Assembly (NCBI RefSeq): GCF_010994275.1
Contig: NZ_WMCD01000003.1
Span: 310,001-374,000, forward strand
From: Cyclobacterium jeungdonense
GTDB taxonomy: Bacteria > Bacteroidota > Bacteroidia > Cytophagales > Cyclobacteriaceae
Length of the DNA: 64,000 bases
Reading direction: 5' to 3'
Shown here: positions 18,144-26,325 of the stretch, piece after piece
Numbering within the stretch: position 1 is the stretch's first letter
How the letters are laid out: each line of letters starts with the position of its first letter
Made by a program: the position numbers and the translations under genes
The notes under the pieces: model-generated
Told to the model about the DNA's origin: nothing
What the model saw: only the letters and a program-made list of their open reading frames with translations
The model's database searches: none

Positions 18144-19298
18144 TTATGAGATTATTTTCCTAGGGATATCGTGCGGCAACCGCGTTAATAGCTCGTAATT
18201 TACCTGTTGGGTGGATTCACCGAAGGACGCGACAGTGATTTCGTTTCTTTTTTGTCGTCCGATGATGACGACTTCATCCCTTTTTTGTACCTCTTTAAGG
18301 TCCGTAACGTCTACTGAAATTGCATTCATCGTTACCGTGCCCACTACGGGAAGGATTTTTCCGTGAATCAGGACCTTTCCCAGGTTACTGAGATTTCGGC
18401 TAAATCCATGACAATATCCAATCGGTACCAGCGCGATGGTCATGTTTCGGGATGCCATATAACTGTTGCCATAGCCTACAAATTCACCTATTTTCACTTT
18501 TTTAATACTCATTACCTGGCTCTTCCAACTAATGAGCCTTTTGAGTGGATTTTTCATATTGGGAGCCAGTTGCTTAAATTTAAGCATGTACGTTTCCTGG
18601 CTAGGCCAGAATCCATATTGGGCGATTCCAATACGCACCATGTCCATGATGGTTTCCGGATAGCTTAGCGAAGCTGCAGAACATGCAGTGTGGTATTTGT
18701 CAAAGTGAAGGCCTTTGTCCTGGAACCATTGTTTGAATTCCAGGTAGGTTTTTATCTGATTTTTGATCCTTACATAGTTTGCTATACTTTCAGCTCCTGC
18801 ATAATGGGTACAAAGTCCGGCCAGTTGCAGGTTTTCCCGGTTGTTTATCAGCATTTCCGCCACCTTGCTTTTTTCATCCCACTCGAAGCCAGTCCTATGA
18901 AAACCTGTTTCCACTTCCACGTGTATTTTTGCTTTTCTGCCAAGCGAATTACTGGCAGCTATAGCTGCTTGCAGGCGGTCAATATCGAACACATAAAAGC
19001 TGATTTCATTTTCAATAAGGTAGGAGATACTGTCGTTGTCCACCATACCCATGATCATGATTTCACTATTTTTTGTAGTGGTGGTTTTTACCCGGATGGC
19101 TTCATCAGTACTGAAGGTACTGAAGTGACGTATGCCAGCGCTTTCAGCTATTTTTACGGCATTTTCTATGCCATGTCCATAAGCATTTCCCTTTACTACC
19201 GAAGAAATCGTCACATGCGAACCTACCTGACTCCTAATGAACTTCAAGTTGTTTTTATAGGCACTTTTACTGATTTCAATATAGGAAGTGTGAACCAT
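18144..19298 (-). CDS. alr: Alanine racemase
   Basis: A 384-residue PLP enzyme that makes D-alanine for peptidoglycan. The N-terminal barrel carries the PLP lysine in SSVVKGNAYGHG (about residue 35), and later VEVETGFHRTGFEW and the YGFWPS segment. The C-terminal beta domain has the catalytic-tyrosine region GEFVGYGNSY, VGTVTMNAISVDVT and the VVIIGRQ motif. Start MVHTSYIEISKSAYKNNL is standard. It is the last gene of a three-gene minus-strand cluster: M23 peptidase, M20D amidohydrolase, alr, with only 4 bp between the amidohydrolase stop and this start. The cluster suggests a shared role in cell-wall or D-amino-acid metabolism. Confidence 0.92.
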   Translation of the reverse strand: MVHTSYIEISKSAYKNNLKFIRSQVGSHVTISSVVKGNAYGHGIENAVKIAESAGIRHFSTFSTDEAIRVKTTTTKNSEIMIMGMVDNDSISYLIENEISFYVFDIDRLQAAIAASNSLGRKAKIHVEVETGFHRTGFEWDEKSKVAEMLINNRENLQLAGLCTHYAGAESIANYVRIKNQIKTYLEFKQWFQDKGLHFDKYHTACSAASLSYPETIMDMVRIGIAQYGFWPSQETYMLKFKQLAPNMKNPLKRLISWKSQVMSIKKVKIGEFVGYGNSYMASRNMTIALVPIGYCHGFSRNLSNLGKVLIHGKILPVVGTVTMNAISVDVTDLKEVQKRDEVVIIGRQKRNEITVASFGESTQQVNYELLTRLPHDIPRKIIS

Positions 19299-19302
19299 AG
19301 AA

Positions 19303-20439
19303 TTACTGGTTTAATTTCTCGATGATTCGGTAGAAAATTGAAATGCCCGTAGTCAGTATGTCATCCGGAAAATCGTAATGACCTTCGTGTAATTGGGGTT
19401 GATTTTTGCCAGCCCCCAGCCCAAAAAGAAGGGTGTTTGTCTGGGAAGAAAATTTTCCAAAATCCTCCGACCAGCGAAATGGCGTCCGAATATGTTTCGT
19501 CTTAAATTTCATTTCTTTAGCGGCATCGTTTACCAGCTCCCAGGAGACCGGGTCGTTTATTACCGCCTCAAATTCCTCGCAATAGCTGATATCGAACTCC
19601 AGACCGTGTTCTTCCGAAATCAATGCAGCTAATTTTTCTGCGTGGCAGGTCAATAATTTCATAATTTCATTGTCGAACGTTCGAAGAGTGGCCATCACCT
19701 GTGCTAATCCCGGAGTAGTTCCAAAGGAAATCTCACCCAATTGGGCATGAATGACGGTTACCAACGTAAATTCAGGAATAGTCTCGGTCAATTTTTCAAG
19801 ACCGATAATCAATTTACACATGGCTTCTGCCGGACTAAGGCCATCCTCCGGATGTGCAGCATGACTTGTCTTTCCTTTAAGGTTGATGGTCATTCCCCTG
19901 GAGGCTGCGGTGAATGCCCCTTTTTTCAGTACAATTTCATTTTTTGGATATCCGGGAAGATTATGCAGGGCAAAAGCAAAATCCGGTTGAATTTTTTTGA
20001 AATTGTCAGATTGGATTACCTGCTCGGATCCCATACCCGTTTCTTCAGAAGGCTGAAATACAAGGACGACTTTTCCTTTCGAAGGCCTTTTTTTAGCCAG
20101 GAGCATACCCACTCCGCAGACGATGGCCATGTGACCGTCATGTCCGCAAGTATGCGATATGCCTGGGTTCTTACTTTTGTGACGGTGTCTTCCAAATTCA
20201 GGAATGGGCAATGCGTCCAGTTCAGCCCGAATCAGGGTGGTTGGGCCTTTTAATTTACCCTTAAAAACCACCCCCAGACCATAAGGTCCCAGATCCTCAA
20301 TGATTTCATCCGGCCCCAACTCTTCAAAAAACGCTTTAATCAAGGCGGAAGTGTTCTCTTCCTTTCCAGAAATCTCTGGAGTCTGATGCAATTTTTTTCT
20401 AAATGCAGTTATTTTTTTTAACGCGTCAGCATTCATCAT
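19303..20439 (-). CDS. M20D family amidohydrolase
   Basis: A 378-residue metal-dependent amidohydrolase starting at ATG 20439 (MMNADALKKITAFRKKLHQTPEISGKE). Metal-binding motifs typical of M20D aminoacylase/hippurate hydrolase proteins are present: RAELDALPIPE, SHTCGHDGHMAI (Cys and His), PSEETGMGSEQ, ALHNLPGYP and the final LHEGHYDFPDD. It cleaves N-acyl or N-carboxy amino acids; the substrate is not defined by the sequence. It lies between an M23 peptidase gene (20 bp upstream) and alr (4 bp downstream), which hints at handling of wall-derived amino acids, an inference only. A TTG two codons upstream is an alternative start. Confidence 0.9.
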   Translation of the reverse strand: MMNADALKKITAFRKKLHQTPEISGKEENTSALIKAFFEELGPDEIIEDLGPYGLGVVFKGKLKGPTTLIRAELDALPIPEFGRHRHKSKNPGISHTCGHDGHMAIVCGVGMLLAKKRPSKGKVVLVFQPSEETGMGSEQVIQSDNFKKIQPDFAFALHNLPGYPKNEIVLKKGAFTAASRGMTINLKGKTSHAAHPEDGLSPAEAMCKLIIGLEKLTETIPEFTLVTVIHAQLGEISFGTTPGLAQVMATLRTFDNEIMKLLTCHAEKLAALISEEHGLEFDISYCEEFEAVINDPVSWELVNDAAKEMKFKTKHIRTPFRWSEDFGKFSSQTNTLLFGLGAGKNQPQLHEGHYDFPDDILTTGISIFYRIIEKLNQ

Positions 20440-20459
20440 AAACAATTCTATTAGTTAAT

Positions 20460-21134
20460 TCAATACAGAAAAGAAGGCTTACCCAACCAAAGGCCGGGAT
20501 CGGGGCAATTAAATAAGTAGCTTTCTTTTTCGTTTTCGGCACACACCCCCGGGTAATCTCCTTTCCTGTTTCCCAGATCGTAGATGATCTGGAAATGGAC
20601 GTGAGGAGGCCAGTGCCCGTTCTCTTTCGTCTGCCCCAAATGTCCGATTTTTTCTCCGCTAAGAAAAATTTGCCCGGGTTTTAGCCGTGCCAGGTCTTTT
20701 TGACTAAGGTGACCATATAGGCTGTATATCCTTTTGCCCCGCCAAAAGTGTTCCAATATGACAGTAGGACCATAATTCCCAAATCCGACATTGTCCTGAA
20801 AACTATGAACTTTTCCGTCTAGCGGGCAAAAAACCGGCGTTCCTGGGGTTGTCCAAATATCGACTCCCAGGTGAATGTTCCGGTAGCTGTAGGGATTTTC
20901 AGCAAAAACCATGCTTCGCTGGTAAATGGACCTTTTTTCGCCGTAGCCGCCAATCCCGTATTTTTTGTCCCGATCGGCTAAAATTCCAGCCACAAATGAA
21001 TCAAAGGCAAACGTATCCATTAAATTAATTTGTTGCAATGCCAAATTTCCTGCGCTCATATCCAGGATGAGGCTGTTTTCAGAGGTAAGGTTTTCGCCCA
21101 TAATGGGAAAGAAATAATCTGATTGGATTGACAT
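20460..21134 (-). CDS. M23 family metallopeptidase without visible signal peptide
   Basis: About 224 residues starting at ATG 21134 (MSIQSDYFFPIMGENL). A LytM/M23 domain in the C-terminal 140 residues shows HLGVDIWTTPGTPVFCPLDGKV (the HxxxD zinc motif), SLYGHLS and the catalytic HVHFQI. M23 enzymes cut peptide cross-links or glycine bridges in peptidoglycan. No N-terminal signal or membrane helix is visible with this start, and a TTG 13 codons upstream adds only a weakly hydrophobic stretch, so export is unexplained. It is the first gene of the M23-M20D-alr cluster. Confidence 0.88.
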   Translation of the reverse strand: MSIQSDYFFPIMGENLTSENSLILDMSAGNLALQQINLMDTFAFDSFVAGILADRDKKYGIGGYGEKRSIYQRSMVFAENPYSYRNIHLGVDIWTTPGTPVFCPLDGKVHSFQDNVGFGNYGPTVILEHFWRGKRIYSLYGHLSQKDLARLKPGQIFLSGEKIGHLGQTKENGHWPPHVHFQIIYDLGNRKGDYPGVCAENEKESYLFNCPDPGLWLGKPSFLY

Positions 21135-21277
21135 GATGGGTATGCTATTGGTTAATTTAAAAAACGATTTCAATATAGGGATTTTGTGGGAGGAAACGGA
21201 AATCCCAAATCATTTGCGAAAGGAATGATTTAGTCCTCGCTATTGCTGCGAAAGGAATAAATATGCACTTTTGACTT

Positions 21278-22234
21278 ATGAATCCTATACCTGAAATTAA
21301 TTCAGACAAAATTAGAGAAGCAAGGAAAAGAATCGATCTAATGGTCCATTGGACTCCTCTGATGCGTTCTTCCGCCCTTGATAAAATGGCTGGTTGTGAG
21401 CTGATTTTTAAATGCGAAAATTTTCAAAAGGTAGGTGCTTTTAAAGCAAGAGGGGCTGCCAACGCAGTCTTGAAATTAGATCCCTCTCAGCGGGTAAATG
21501 GAGTAGCAACCCATTCTTCTGGCAATCATGCGGCGGCGCTGGCCCGTGCGGCATCTGAGGCAGGCATTCCGGCATACATCGTCATGCCTTCCACAGCACC
21601 GGAAATTAAAAAGCAAGCAGTAAAGGAATATGGGGGAGTAATTTTTGAGTGTGAGCCCAACCTGCTGGCCCGCGAGGAAGGCCTTAGAAAGGTGGTGGAT
21701 ACCTATGGGGCGGTGTTTATCCCTCCTTACGACCATTGGGATGTGATTGAAGGACAGGCAACATGTGCCTTTGAGATTTTTGAAGAGGGATTATCTCTGG
21801 ATGTATTACTGAGTCCTGTCGGAGGAGGAGGTTTACTGGCGGGCACGGCATTGTCGGCTCATTTCTATTCGCCAGACACACAGGTGATCGGTGCGGAACC
21901 CGAAGGAGCGGACGATGCCAAAAAGTCTTTTCTTGCTGGCAGGCGCATTCCTGTTGAGAAGCCAAATACCATAGCCGATGGCTTACTTACTTCATTGGGA
22001 GAAATAAATTTTGGAATCATATCGGAACACGTGACGGATATTCTCACGGTTAATGATGAGGAAATAATTGCCGCGATGAGACTGATATATGAGCGGATGA
22101 AGCTGGTAATCGAACCCAGCTGTGCAGTACCCCTGGCAGCAGTATTACGCAATAAAACCCGTTTTCAAAATCAAAAGGTGGGTATTATATTGTCAGGAGG
22201 AAATGTAGATTTAGCCAAATTGCCTTTTAGGTAA
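21278..22234 (+). CDS. PLP-dependent threonine/serine dehydratase (serine racemase-like)
   Basis: A 318-residue fold-type II PLP enzyme. The PLP lysine sits in KVGAFKARGAANAV (Lys about 57), followed by SSGNHAAALA (phosphate binding), SPVGGGGLLAG (glycine loop) and ILSGGNVDL at the end. There is no C-terminal ACT-like regulatory domain, so it resembles catabolic dehydratases or serine racemases rather than biosynthetic IlvA. Deamination of threonine to 2-oxobutanoate or of serine to pyruvate, or racemisation of serine, are the likely reactions. It is the only plus-strand gene between 17.6 and 25.1 kb and stands alone. Confidence 0.88.
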   Translation: MNPIPEINSDKIREARKRIDLMVHWTPLMRSSALDKMAGCELIFKCENFQKVGAFKARGAANAVLKLDPSQRVNGVATHSSGNHAAALARAASEAGIPAYIVMPSTAPEIKKQAVKEYGGVIFECEPNLLAREEGLRKVVDTYGAVFIPPYDHWDVIEGQATCAFEIFEEGLSLDVLLSPVGGGGLLAGTALSAHFYSPDTQVIGAEPEGADDAKKSFLAGRRIPVEKPNTIADGLLTSLGEINFGIISEHVTDILTVNDEEIIAAMRLIYERMKLVIEPSCAVPLAAVLRNKTRFQNQKVGIILSGGNVDLAKLPFR

Positions 22235-22268
22235 TGTATTTTACATTTTGGCATCTCGTAGATAGGGG

Positions 22269-23417
22269 TCAGTTTGTATAGAGTCCCTTTAACTGGCTTA
22301 TAGTGTAGTCTACTTCTTCCCGGGTATTGAATCGACTAAAGGAAAAACGGACACTTTCTCTTTCCGGGTTTGCACCAATGGATTGGAGCACATGGGATCC
22401 CAGTCTGGCACCGCTGTTACAAGCCGACCCGCCTGAAGCGGATATCCCCTTCAGGTCCAGGTGAAACAAGAGCATGCCGCGTGCATTTTCATTCGGAGGA
22501 AAACTTACATTTAATACCGTGTAAAGGCTTTGGGAAGGATGTCCGGATAATCCATTGAAGGTTACCTCAGGTATCGCTTCCAAAATCATGGAGGCAAAAT
22601 ACTGCTTTAGCTCGGATATGTATTGTTGATGCTGCTCCTGTTCCTCCTGAGCAAGCTCCAGGGCTTTTGCCATACCGACGATTGCCGCGATGTTTTCCGT
22701 ACCTCCTCTTCTGTTCCTCTCTTGGGAACCACCTTCTATTAATGGAGGTAATTTTTTATTGGAATTGATGTACAAAAAGCCCACTCCTTTGGGACCATGA
22801 AATTTATGGGCAGAACCAGCAATGGCATGGATGGAAAGCGCTTGCAGGTCCAGCGGATAATGCCCTACTGTCTGTACAGTGTCCGAATGAAGGTAGGCTC
22901 CGTGCCGTTGGCAGATTTGCGAAATGATTTTCAGATCGTTCAGATTACCTATTTCGTTATTGCCGTGCATAAGGGTTACCAGGGAGTTGGGCGTTTCCTG
23001 TAGTAATTGGTCCAGTTGCTCTAGATTGACGGTGCCTTCGGTTGAGACCTTGAGCAGGTTGCGTGGAATATTGTGACGGTTGGCAGCATGTTCGGTCACG
23101 TGAAGGACGGCATGATGCTCTAGTGGTGAGCTAATAATTTGTTGGAGACCATAGGCGGAAATAGCTCCCCAAATAGCCATATTGTCCGCTTCCGTCCCAC
23201 CCGAGGTGAATACGATTTCTCCCGGGCTCGTATGTAAAAGGGCGGCAATTTTTTTCCTGGCTTTTTCAAGTTCCACCCTTGCATTTCTACCGTGGCTGTG
23301 GGTTGAGGAAGGGTTTCCAAAATTATGCGTAAAAAAGGGCATCATGGCTTCCAACACCCTTTCGTCCATTGGTGTGGTAGCGGCATTGTCAAAATAAAAG
23401 GAAGGCGCTGCTGCCAT
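22269..23417 (-). CDS. Cysteine desulfurase (NifS/IscS type)
   Basis: A 382-residue class V aminotransferase-fold enzyme that takes sulfur from cysteine for Fe-S clusters, thiamine or tRNA thiolation. The start FYFDNAATTPMDERVLEAM is the classic NifS opening; HSDTVQTVGH, GSAHKFHGPKGVGFLYI (PLP lysine) and the persulfide Cys in ASGGSACNSGARLGSH are present. The loop reads ACNSG rather than the common ACTSG. No scaffold protein gene lies nearby. It sits 7 bp downstream of glmM, so the two are probably co-transcribed. Confidence 0.93.
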   Translation of the reverse strand: MAAAPSFYFDNAATTPMDERVLEAMMPFFTHNFGNPSSTHSHGRNARVELEKARKKIAALLHTSPGEIVFTSGGTEADNMAIWGAISAYGLQQIISSPLEHHAVLHVTEHAANRHNIPRNLLKVSTEGTVNLEQLDQLLQETPNSLVTLMHGNNEIGNLNDLKIISQICQRHGAYLHSDTVQTVGHYPLDLQALSIHAIAGSAHKFHGPKGVGFLYINSNKKLPPLIEGGSQERNRRGGTENIAAIVGMAKALELAQEEQEQHQQYISELKQYFASMILEAIPEVTFNGLSGHPSQSLYTVLNVSFPPNENARGMLLFHLDLKGISASGGSACNSGARLGSHVLQSIGANPERESVRFSFSRFNTREEVDYTISQLKGLYTN

Positions 23418-23424
23418 CAGGAAA

Positions 23425-24816
23425 TTAGTTTTTCTCTGCGATGATCTCTTTGATATCCAGCATTATTTTATTAGCCAGGTGTTCGGCGGTGGCTGCTGTT
23501 TCGGATTCGGAATAAATACGGATAATGGGCTCTGTGTTGGACTTTCTAAGGTGCACCCATTCTTTTTCGAATTCTATTTTCACCCCATCAATGGTGTTGA
23601 TGGGGTATTTCTGGTATTTCAATTGAATTTTCTCCAAAATGCTGTCTACGTTGATTGCAGGGGTGAGCTCAATTTTATTTTTGGAGATGAAATAATTGGG
23701 ATAGCTGGCTCTGAGACGACTAGCGGATTTGCCGAATTTCGCCAGATGGGTAAGAAACAAGCCAATTCCGACCAGTGCATCCCGCCCATAATGGGATTCA
23801 GGATAAATCACGCCTCCGTTTCCTTCCCCACCAATTATCGCATTGCTGGATTTCATTTGAGTTACCACATTTACTTCTCCAACGGCCGCAGCCTGGTAAG
23901 TTCCTTCCCTTTTTTCAGTTACGTCTCGTAAGGCACGTGTAGAACTTAGGTTGGAAACGGTATTTCCTTTTTGGCAGGAAAGCACGTAATCCGCCACGGC
24001 TACCAAGGTGTATTCCTCTCCAAAAAAACTTCCATCTTCATTCAGGAAGGCCAATCGGTCCACATCCGGGTCTACCACTATTCCCAAATCGAAATTACCA
24101 TTTTCTAATTTCAGAGAAATGTCCCGCAAATGCTGGGGAAGGGGTTCTGGATTGTGTGGAAAATCACCAGTAGGTTCACAGAAAAGCTCTTCTACTACTT
24201 CTACGCCCAAAGCTTTTAATAGCTGCGGAACCACTAGTCCCCCGGTGGAGTTGACACAATCCACTACTATTTTAAATTTCCGGGCGGCAATGACTTCAGG
24301 GTCTACCAACTCCAAATCAAGAACATGCTTAATGTGAAAGTCAAGGTAGTCATCATTTTTGCTATAATTTCCTAATTTACGGACTTCGGCAAACTGATAA
24401 TTATCCTGTGCAGCTTTTTCCAGTACGTCCTGCCCCTCTTTTTCAGAAATAAATTCACCTTGCTGGTTTAGAAGCTTCAGCGCATTCCATTGTATGGGGT
24501 TATGACTCGCTGTCACGATAATTCCTCCTCCTGCATTTTCCCTCGGTACTGCCAGTTCCACCGTAGGGGTAGTGCTCAGTCCCAGGTCAAGCACGTCAAT
24601 TCCCATCCCTAGAAGGGTTTGGGCCACCAGTTGAGCGACCATTTCTCCAGATAATCGAGCATCCCTGCCGATTACAATTTTCTTCTTTTCGGAGTTTTCC
24701 AATACCCAGGCACCATATGCTGCGGAAAATTTCACAATATCCAAGGGAGTCAGGCCCTCCCCGGGTTTACCGCCTATGGTACCCCGTATTCCTGAAATTG
24801 ATTTAATTAATGTCAC
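23425..24816 (-). CDS. glmM: Phosphoglucosamine mutase
   Basis: A 463-residue phosphohexomutase converting glucosamine 6-phosphate to glucosamine 1-phosphate on the way to UDP-GlcNAc. The start MTLIKSISGIRGTIGGKPGEGLTP, catalytic phosphoserine loop IVTASHNPIQWNA, metal motif DPDVDRLAF, sugar-binding loop IGGEGNGGVIYPE and phosphate-binding RKSNTEPIIRIYSES are all intact. The assignment over a general phosphomannomutase rests on ISGIRG and the length (460 residue class in Bacteroidota), so it is likely rather than certain. Cysteine desulfurase follows 7 bp downstream. Confidence 0.88.
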   Translation of the reverse strand: MTLIKSISGIRGTIGGKPGEGLTPLDIVKFSAAYGAWVLENSEKKKIVIGRDARLSGEMVAQLVAQTLLGMGIDVLDLGLSTTPTVELAVPRENAGGGIIVTASHNPIQWNALKLLNQQGEFISEKEGQDVLEKAAQDNYQFAEVRKLGNYSKNDDYLDFHIKHVLDLELVDPEVIAARKFKIVVDCVNSTGGLVVPQLLKALGVEVVEELFCEPTGDFPHNPEPLPQHLRDISLKLENGNFDLGIVVDPDVDRLAFLNEDGSFFGEEYTLVAVADYVLSCQKGNTVSNLSSTRALRDVTEKREGTYQAAAVGEVNVVTQMKSSNAIIGGEGNGGVIYPESHYGRDALVGIGLFLTHLAKFGKSASRLRASYPNYFISKNKIELTPAINVDSILEKIQLKYQKYPINTIDGVKIEFEKEWVHLRKSNTEPIIRIYSESETAATAEHLANKIMLDIKEIIAEKN

Positions 24817-24881
24817 AGAAAAGAATTTAAGAAAGAATGTATAAAAGTTAGTTGGGTTCTATTGACAGTTGAATGAATACT

Positions 24882-25112
24882 TTATTTAAAACGGGCCAAG
24901 ACCTTGTCAACCTCGTTGTCGGGGTTGCCACAGGAAGCATCGGAATCTACTTTTTTTCCACAGTAGCCACAGGTTTCACCATCCTTATTCAGGTAGGGGT
25001 TTTGAGAAGCACAGGTACCTTTAAACTGCCCGTTTTTAAGGAAAATAATCCTTACGGACATCAAAATGAAAAAAATAGCCAGAAATGCCAATGTTAAATA
25101 TACGGTTGTCAT
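24882..25112 (-). CDS. Small single-helix Cys-rich protein, NqrM/DUF539-like
   Basis: A 76-residue protein with one membrane helix (MTTVYLTLAFLAIFFILMSVRIIF, residues 2-24) and a cytoplasmic or periplasmic tail with four cysteines: FKGTCASQ, TCGYCGKK and ASCGN. The helix, the short Lys/Asn linker and the first Cys in a G(T/S)C context resemble NqrM, the maturation factor of the Na+-translocating NADH:quinone reductase, which also pairs a helix with a Cys cluster that binds iron. No nqr genes are in the window, so the link is a hypothesis. Homologues in Bacteroidota are usually annotated only as membrane or secreted protein. It stands between glmM and mazG. Confidence 0.75.
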   Translation of the reverse strand: MTTVYLTLAFLAIFFILMSVRIIFLKNGQFKGTCASQNPYLNKDGETCGYCGKKVDSDASCGNPDNEVDKVLARFK

Positions 25113-25128
25113 ATCAAATATATTTCTG

Positions 25129-25136
25129 CAAATTTA
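25129..25136 (-). promoter_or_regulatory. -7 promoter box for the 76-residue Cys-rich protein
   Basis: On the minus strand TAAATTTG (25136-25129) fits TAnnTTTG, 17 bp before the ATG at 25112. No matching -33 box is seen, so support is weak. Confidence 0.35.
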
Positions 25137-25187
25137 CGTATTACTTTCAAAACGTTCATACCTAATTTTAAGTTTCCTATCAATTTT

Positions 25188-25991
25188 ATGCAGCCATCTG
25201 AAAAGAGGAAATCGCAGCTTGCTGCTTTCGACCGTTTACTGACGATCATGGACGAGCTCAGAGAGCAATGTCCCTGGGACCAAAAACAAACCATGGAAAG
25301 CCTGCGGCACCTGACCATTGAAGAAACCTTTGAGCTTTCCGATGCTATTCTGGGCCGGGACCTGGAGGAGGTCAAAAAAGAATTGGGCGACATTTTACTT
25401 CATATTGTGTTTTACGCCAAGATGGGTGACGAAAAGGATGCGTTTGATATCGGGCAGGTAATCCAGCAGTTGAACGAAAAATTAATTCGAAGGCATCCGC
25501 ATATTTATGGAGATGCTGTGGCCGAGGATGAGGAGGCGGTCAAGCAAAATTGGGAGAAAATCAAACTGAAGGAAAAAGGAAACCAGAGCGTCCTTGGAGG
25601 CGTGCCCAGATCCCTGCCGGCCTTAATCAAAGCCATGCGTATCCAGGAAAAAGCCAGGGGAGTTGGATTTGATTGGGAAAACAAGTATCAGGTATGGGAG
25701 AAGGTGGAAGAGGAAATGAAGGAATTTAAAGAAACCCTGGACGCGATGGATACCGGGCTTCCCGATAAAGAGGCAGCGACTGCCGAATTTGGGGATTTAC
25801 TTTTTTCCCTGATTAATTACGCCCGATACGTGGAGGTAAATCCGGAAGAGGCTTTGGAACGCACCAATAGAAAGTTTATTCATCGGTTTCAATATTTGGA
25901 AGAAGCAGCAAAAGATGCCGGAAAATCCCTTGCGGATATGTCCCTGGCAGAAATGGATGTTTACTGGGAAGCAGCCAAAAAAAAGGGGTGA
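25188..25991 (+). CDS. mazG: Nucleoside triphosphate pyrophosphohydrolase MazG
   Basis: A 267-residue all-alpha enzyme hydrolysing nucleoside triphosphates to monophosphates and pyrophosphate, cleansing abnormal nucleotides. Two MazG repeats are visible: the first holds LREQCPWDQKQTMESLRHLTIEETFEL with metal-binding ExxE and the following ELGDILLHIVFYA; the second, from about residue 165, has VEEEMKEFKETLD and EFGDLLFSLINYAR. Length matches the two-domain E. coli type. It is transcribed towards the candidate origin region at 26028-26186. Confidence 0.95.
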   Translation: MQPSEKRKSQLAAFDRLLTIMDELREQCPWDQKQTMESLRHLTIEETFELSDAILGRDLEEVKKELGDILLHIVFYAKMGDEKDAFDIGQVIQQLNEKLIRRHPHIYGDAVAEDEEAVKQNWEKIKLKEKGNQSVLGGVPRSLPALIKAMRIQEKARGVGFDWENKYQVWEKVEEEMKEFKETLDAMDTGLPDKEAATAEFGDLLFSLINYARYVEVNPEEALERTNRKFIHRFQYLEEAAKDAGKSLADMSLAEMDVYWEAAKKKG

Positions 25992-26019
25992 GAAAGGAGT
26001 TTTTGAAATATAATTCTGG

Positions 26020-26190
26020 CAACAGGGTTATCCACCTTAAGTGACCTAACAAAAGCTTAATTAAATTGGGATATATTTAGTTTATCCACATTTGTAGAAT
26101 TTTAATAAATGTTTAAAATAAAGAAAATCAGGTATTTAGCATACCTTCACAAGGGTCTGTGTATAACTTATGTAAAATGTGGATAAAAAA
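26020..26190. other. Candidate replication origin (oriC): DnaA-box cluster in AT-rich gap
   Basis: The gene-free stretch 25992-26325 holds four DnaA-box-like 9-mers: TTATCCACC (26028-26036, plus), TTATCCACA (26082-26090, plus, perfect consensus), TTATACACA (26158-26166, minus) and TTATCCACA (26178-26186, minus, perfect). The first pair points right and the second pair points left, flanking an AT-rich segment (about 26047-26150) that could serve as the unwinding element. At even base composition one given 9-mer is expected about 0.5 times on both strands of 64 kb, so two perfect copies within 105 bp is unlikely by chance. No dnaA gene is nearby; in Bacteroidota the origin is often separate from dnaA. 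Confidence 0.6.
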
Positions 26191-26325
26191 AGTTTGGTTT
26201 TTTCATTCATTAAATCCATTCAAATGAGAGGGGTTTTTGACGATTCGTTGCTTGTTTTTTCAACCAGGTCTCTGCTGTAATCACTGCTTAAGGTAGAATT
26301 AAATTTTGTTCCAATCAACAGGGAT

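Noticed and set aside
24873-25097. A plus-strand frame opposite the small Cys protein
   Set aside because: It is a mirror of the minus-strand gene, which has a clear membrane helix and Cys pattern.
26020-26190. Reading the DnaA boxes as a dnaA promoter
   Set aside because: No dnaA or dnaN gene is near; both neighbours are unrelated genes.
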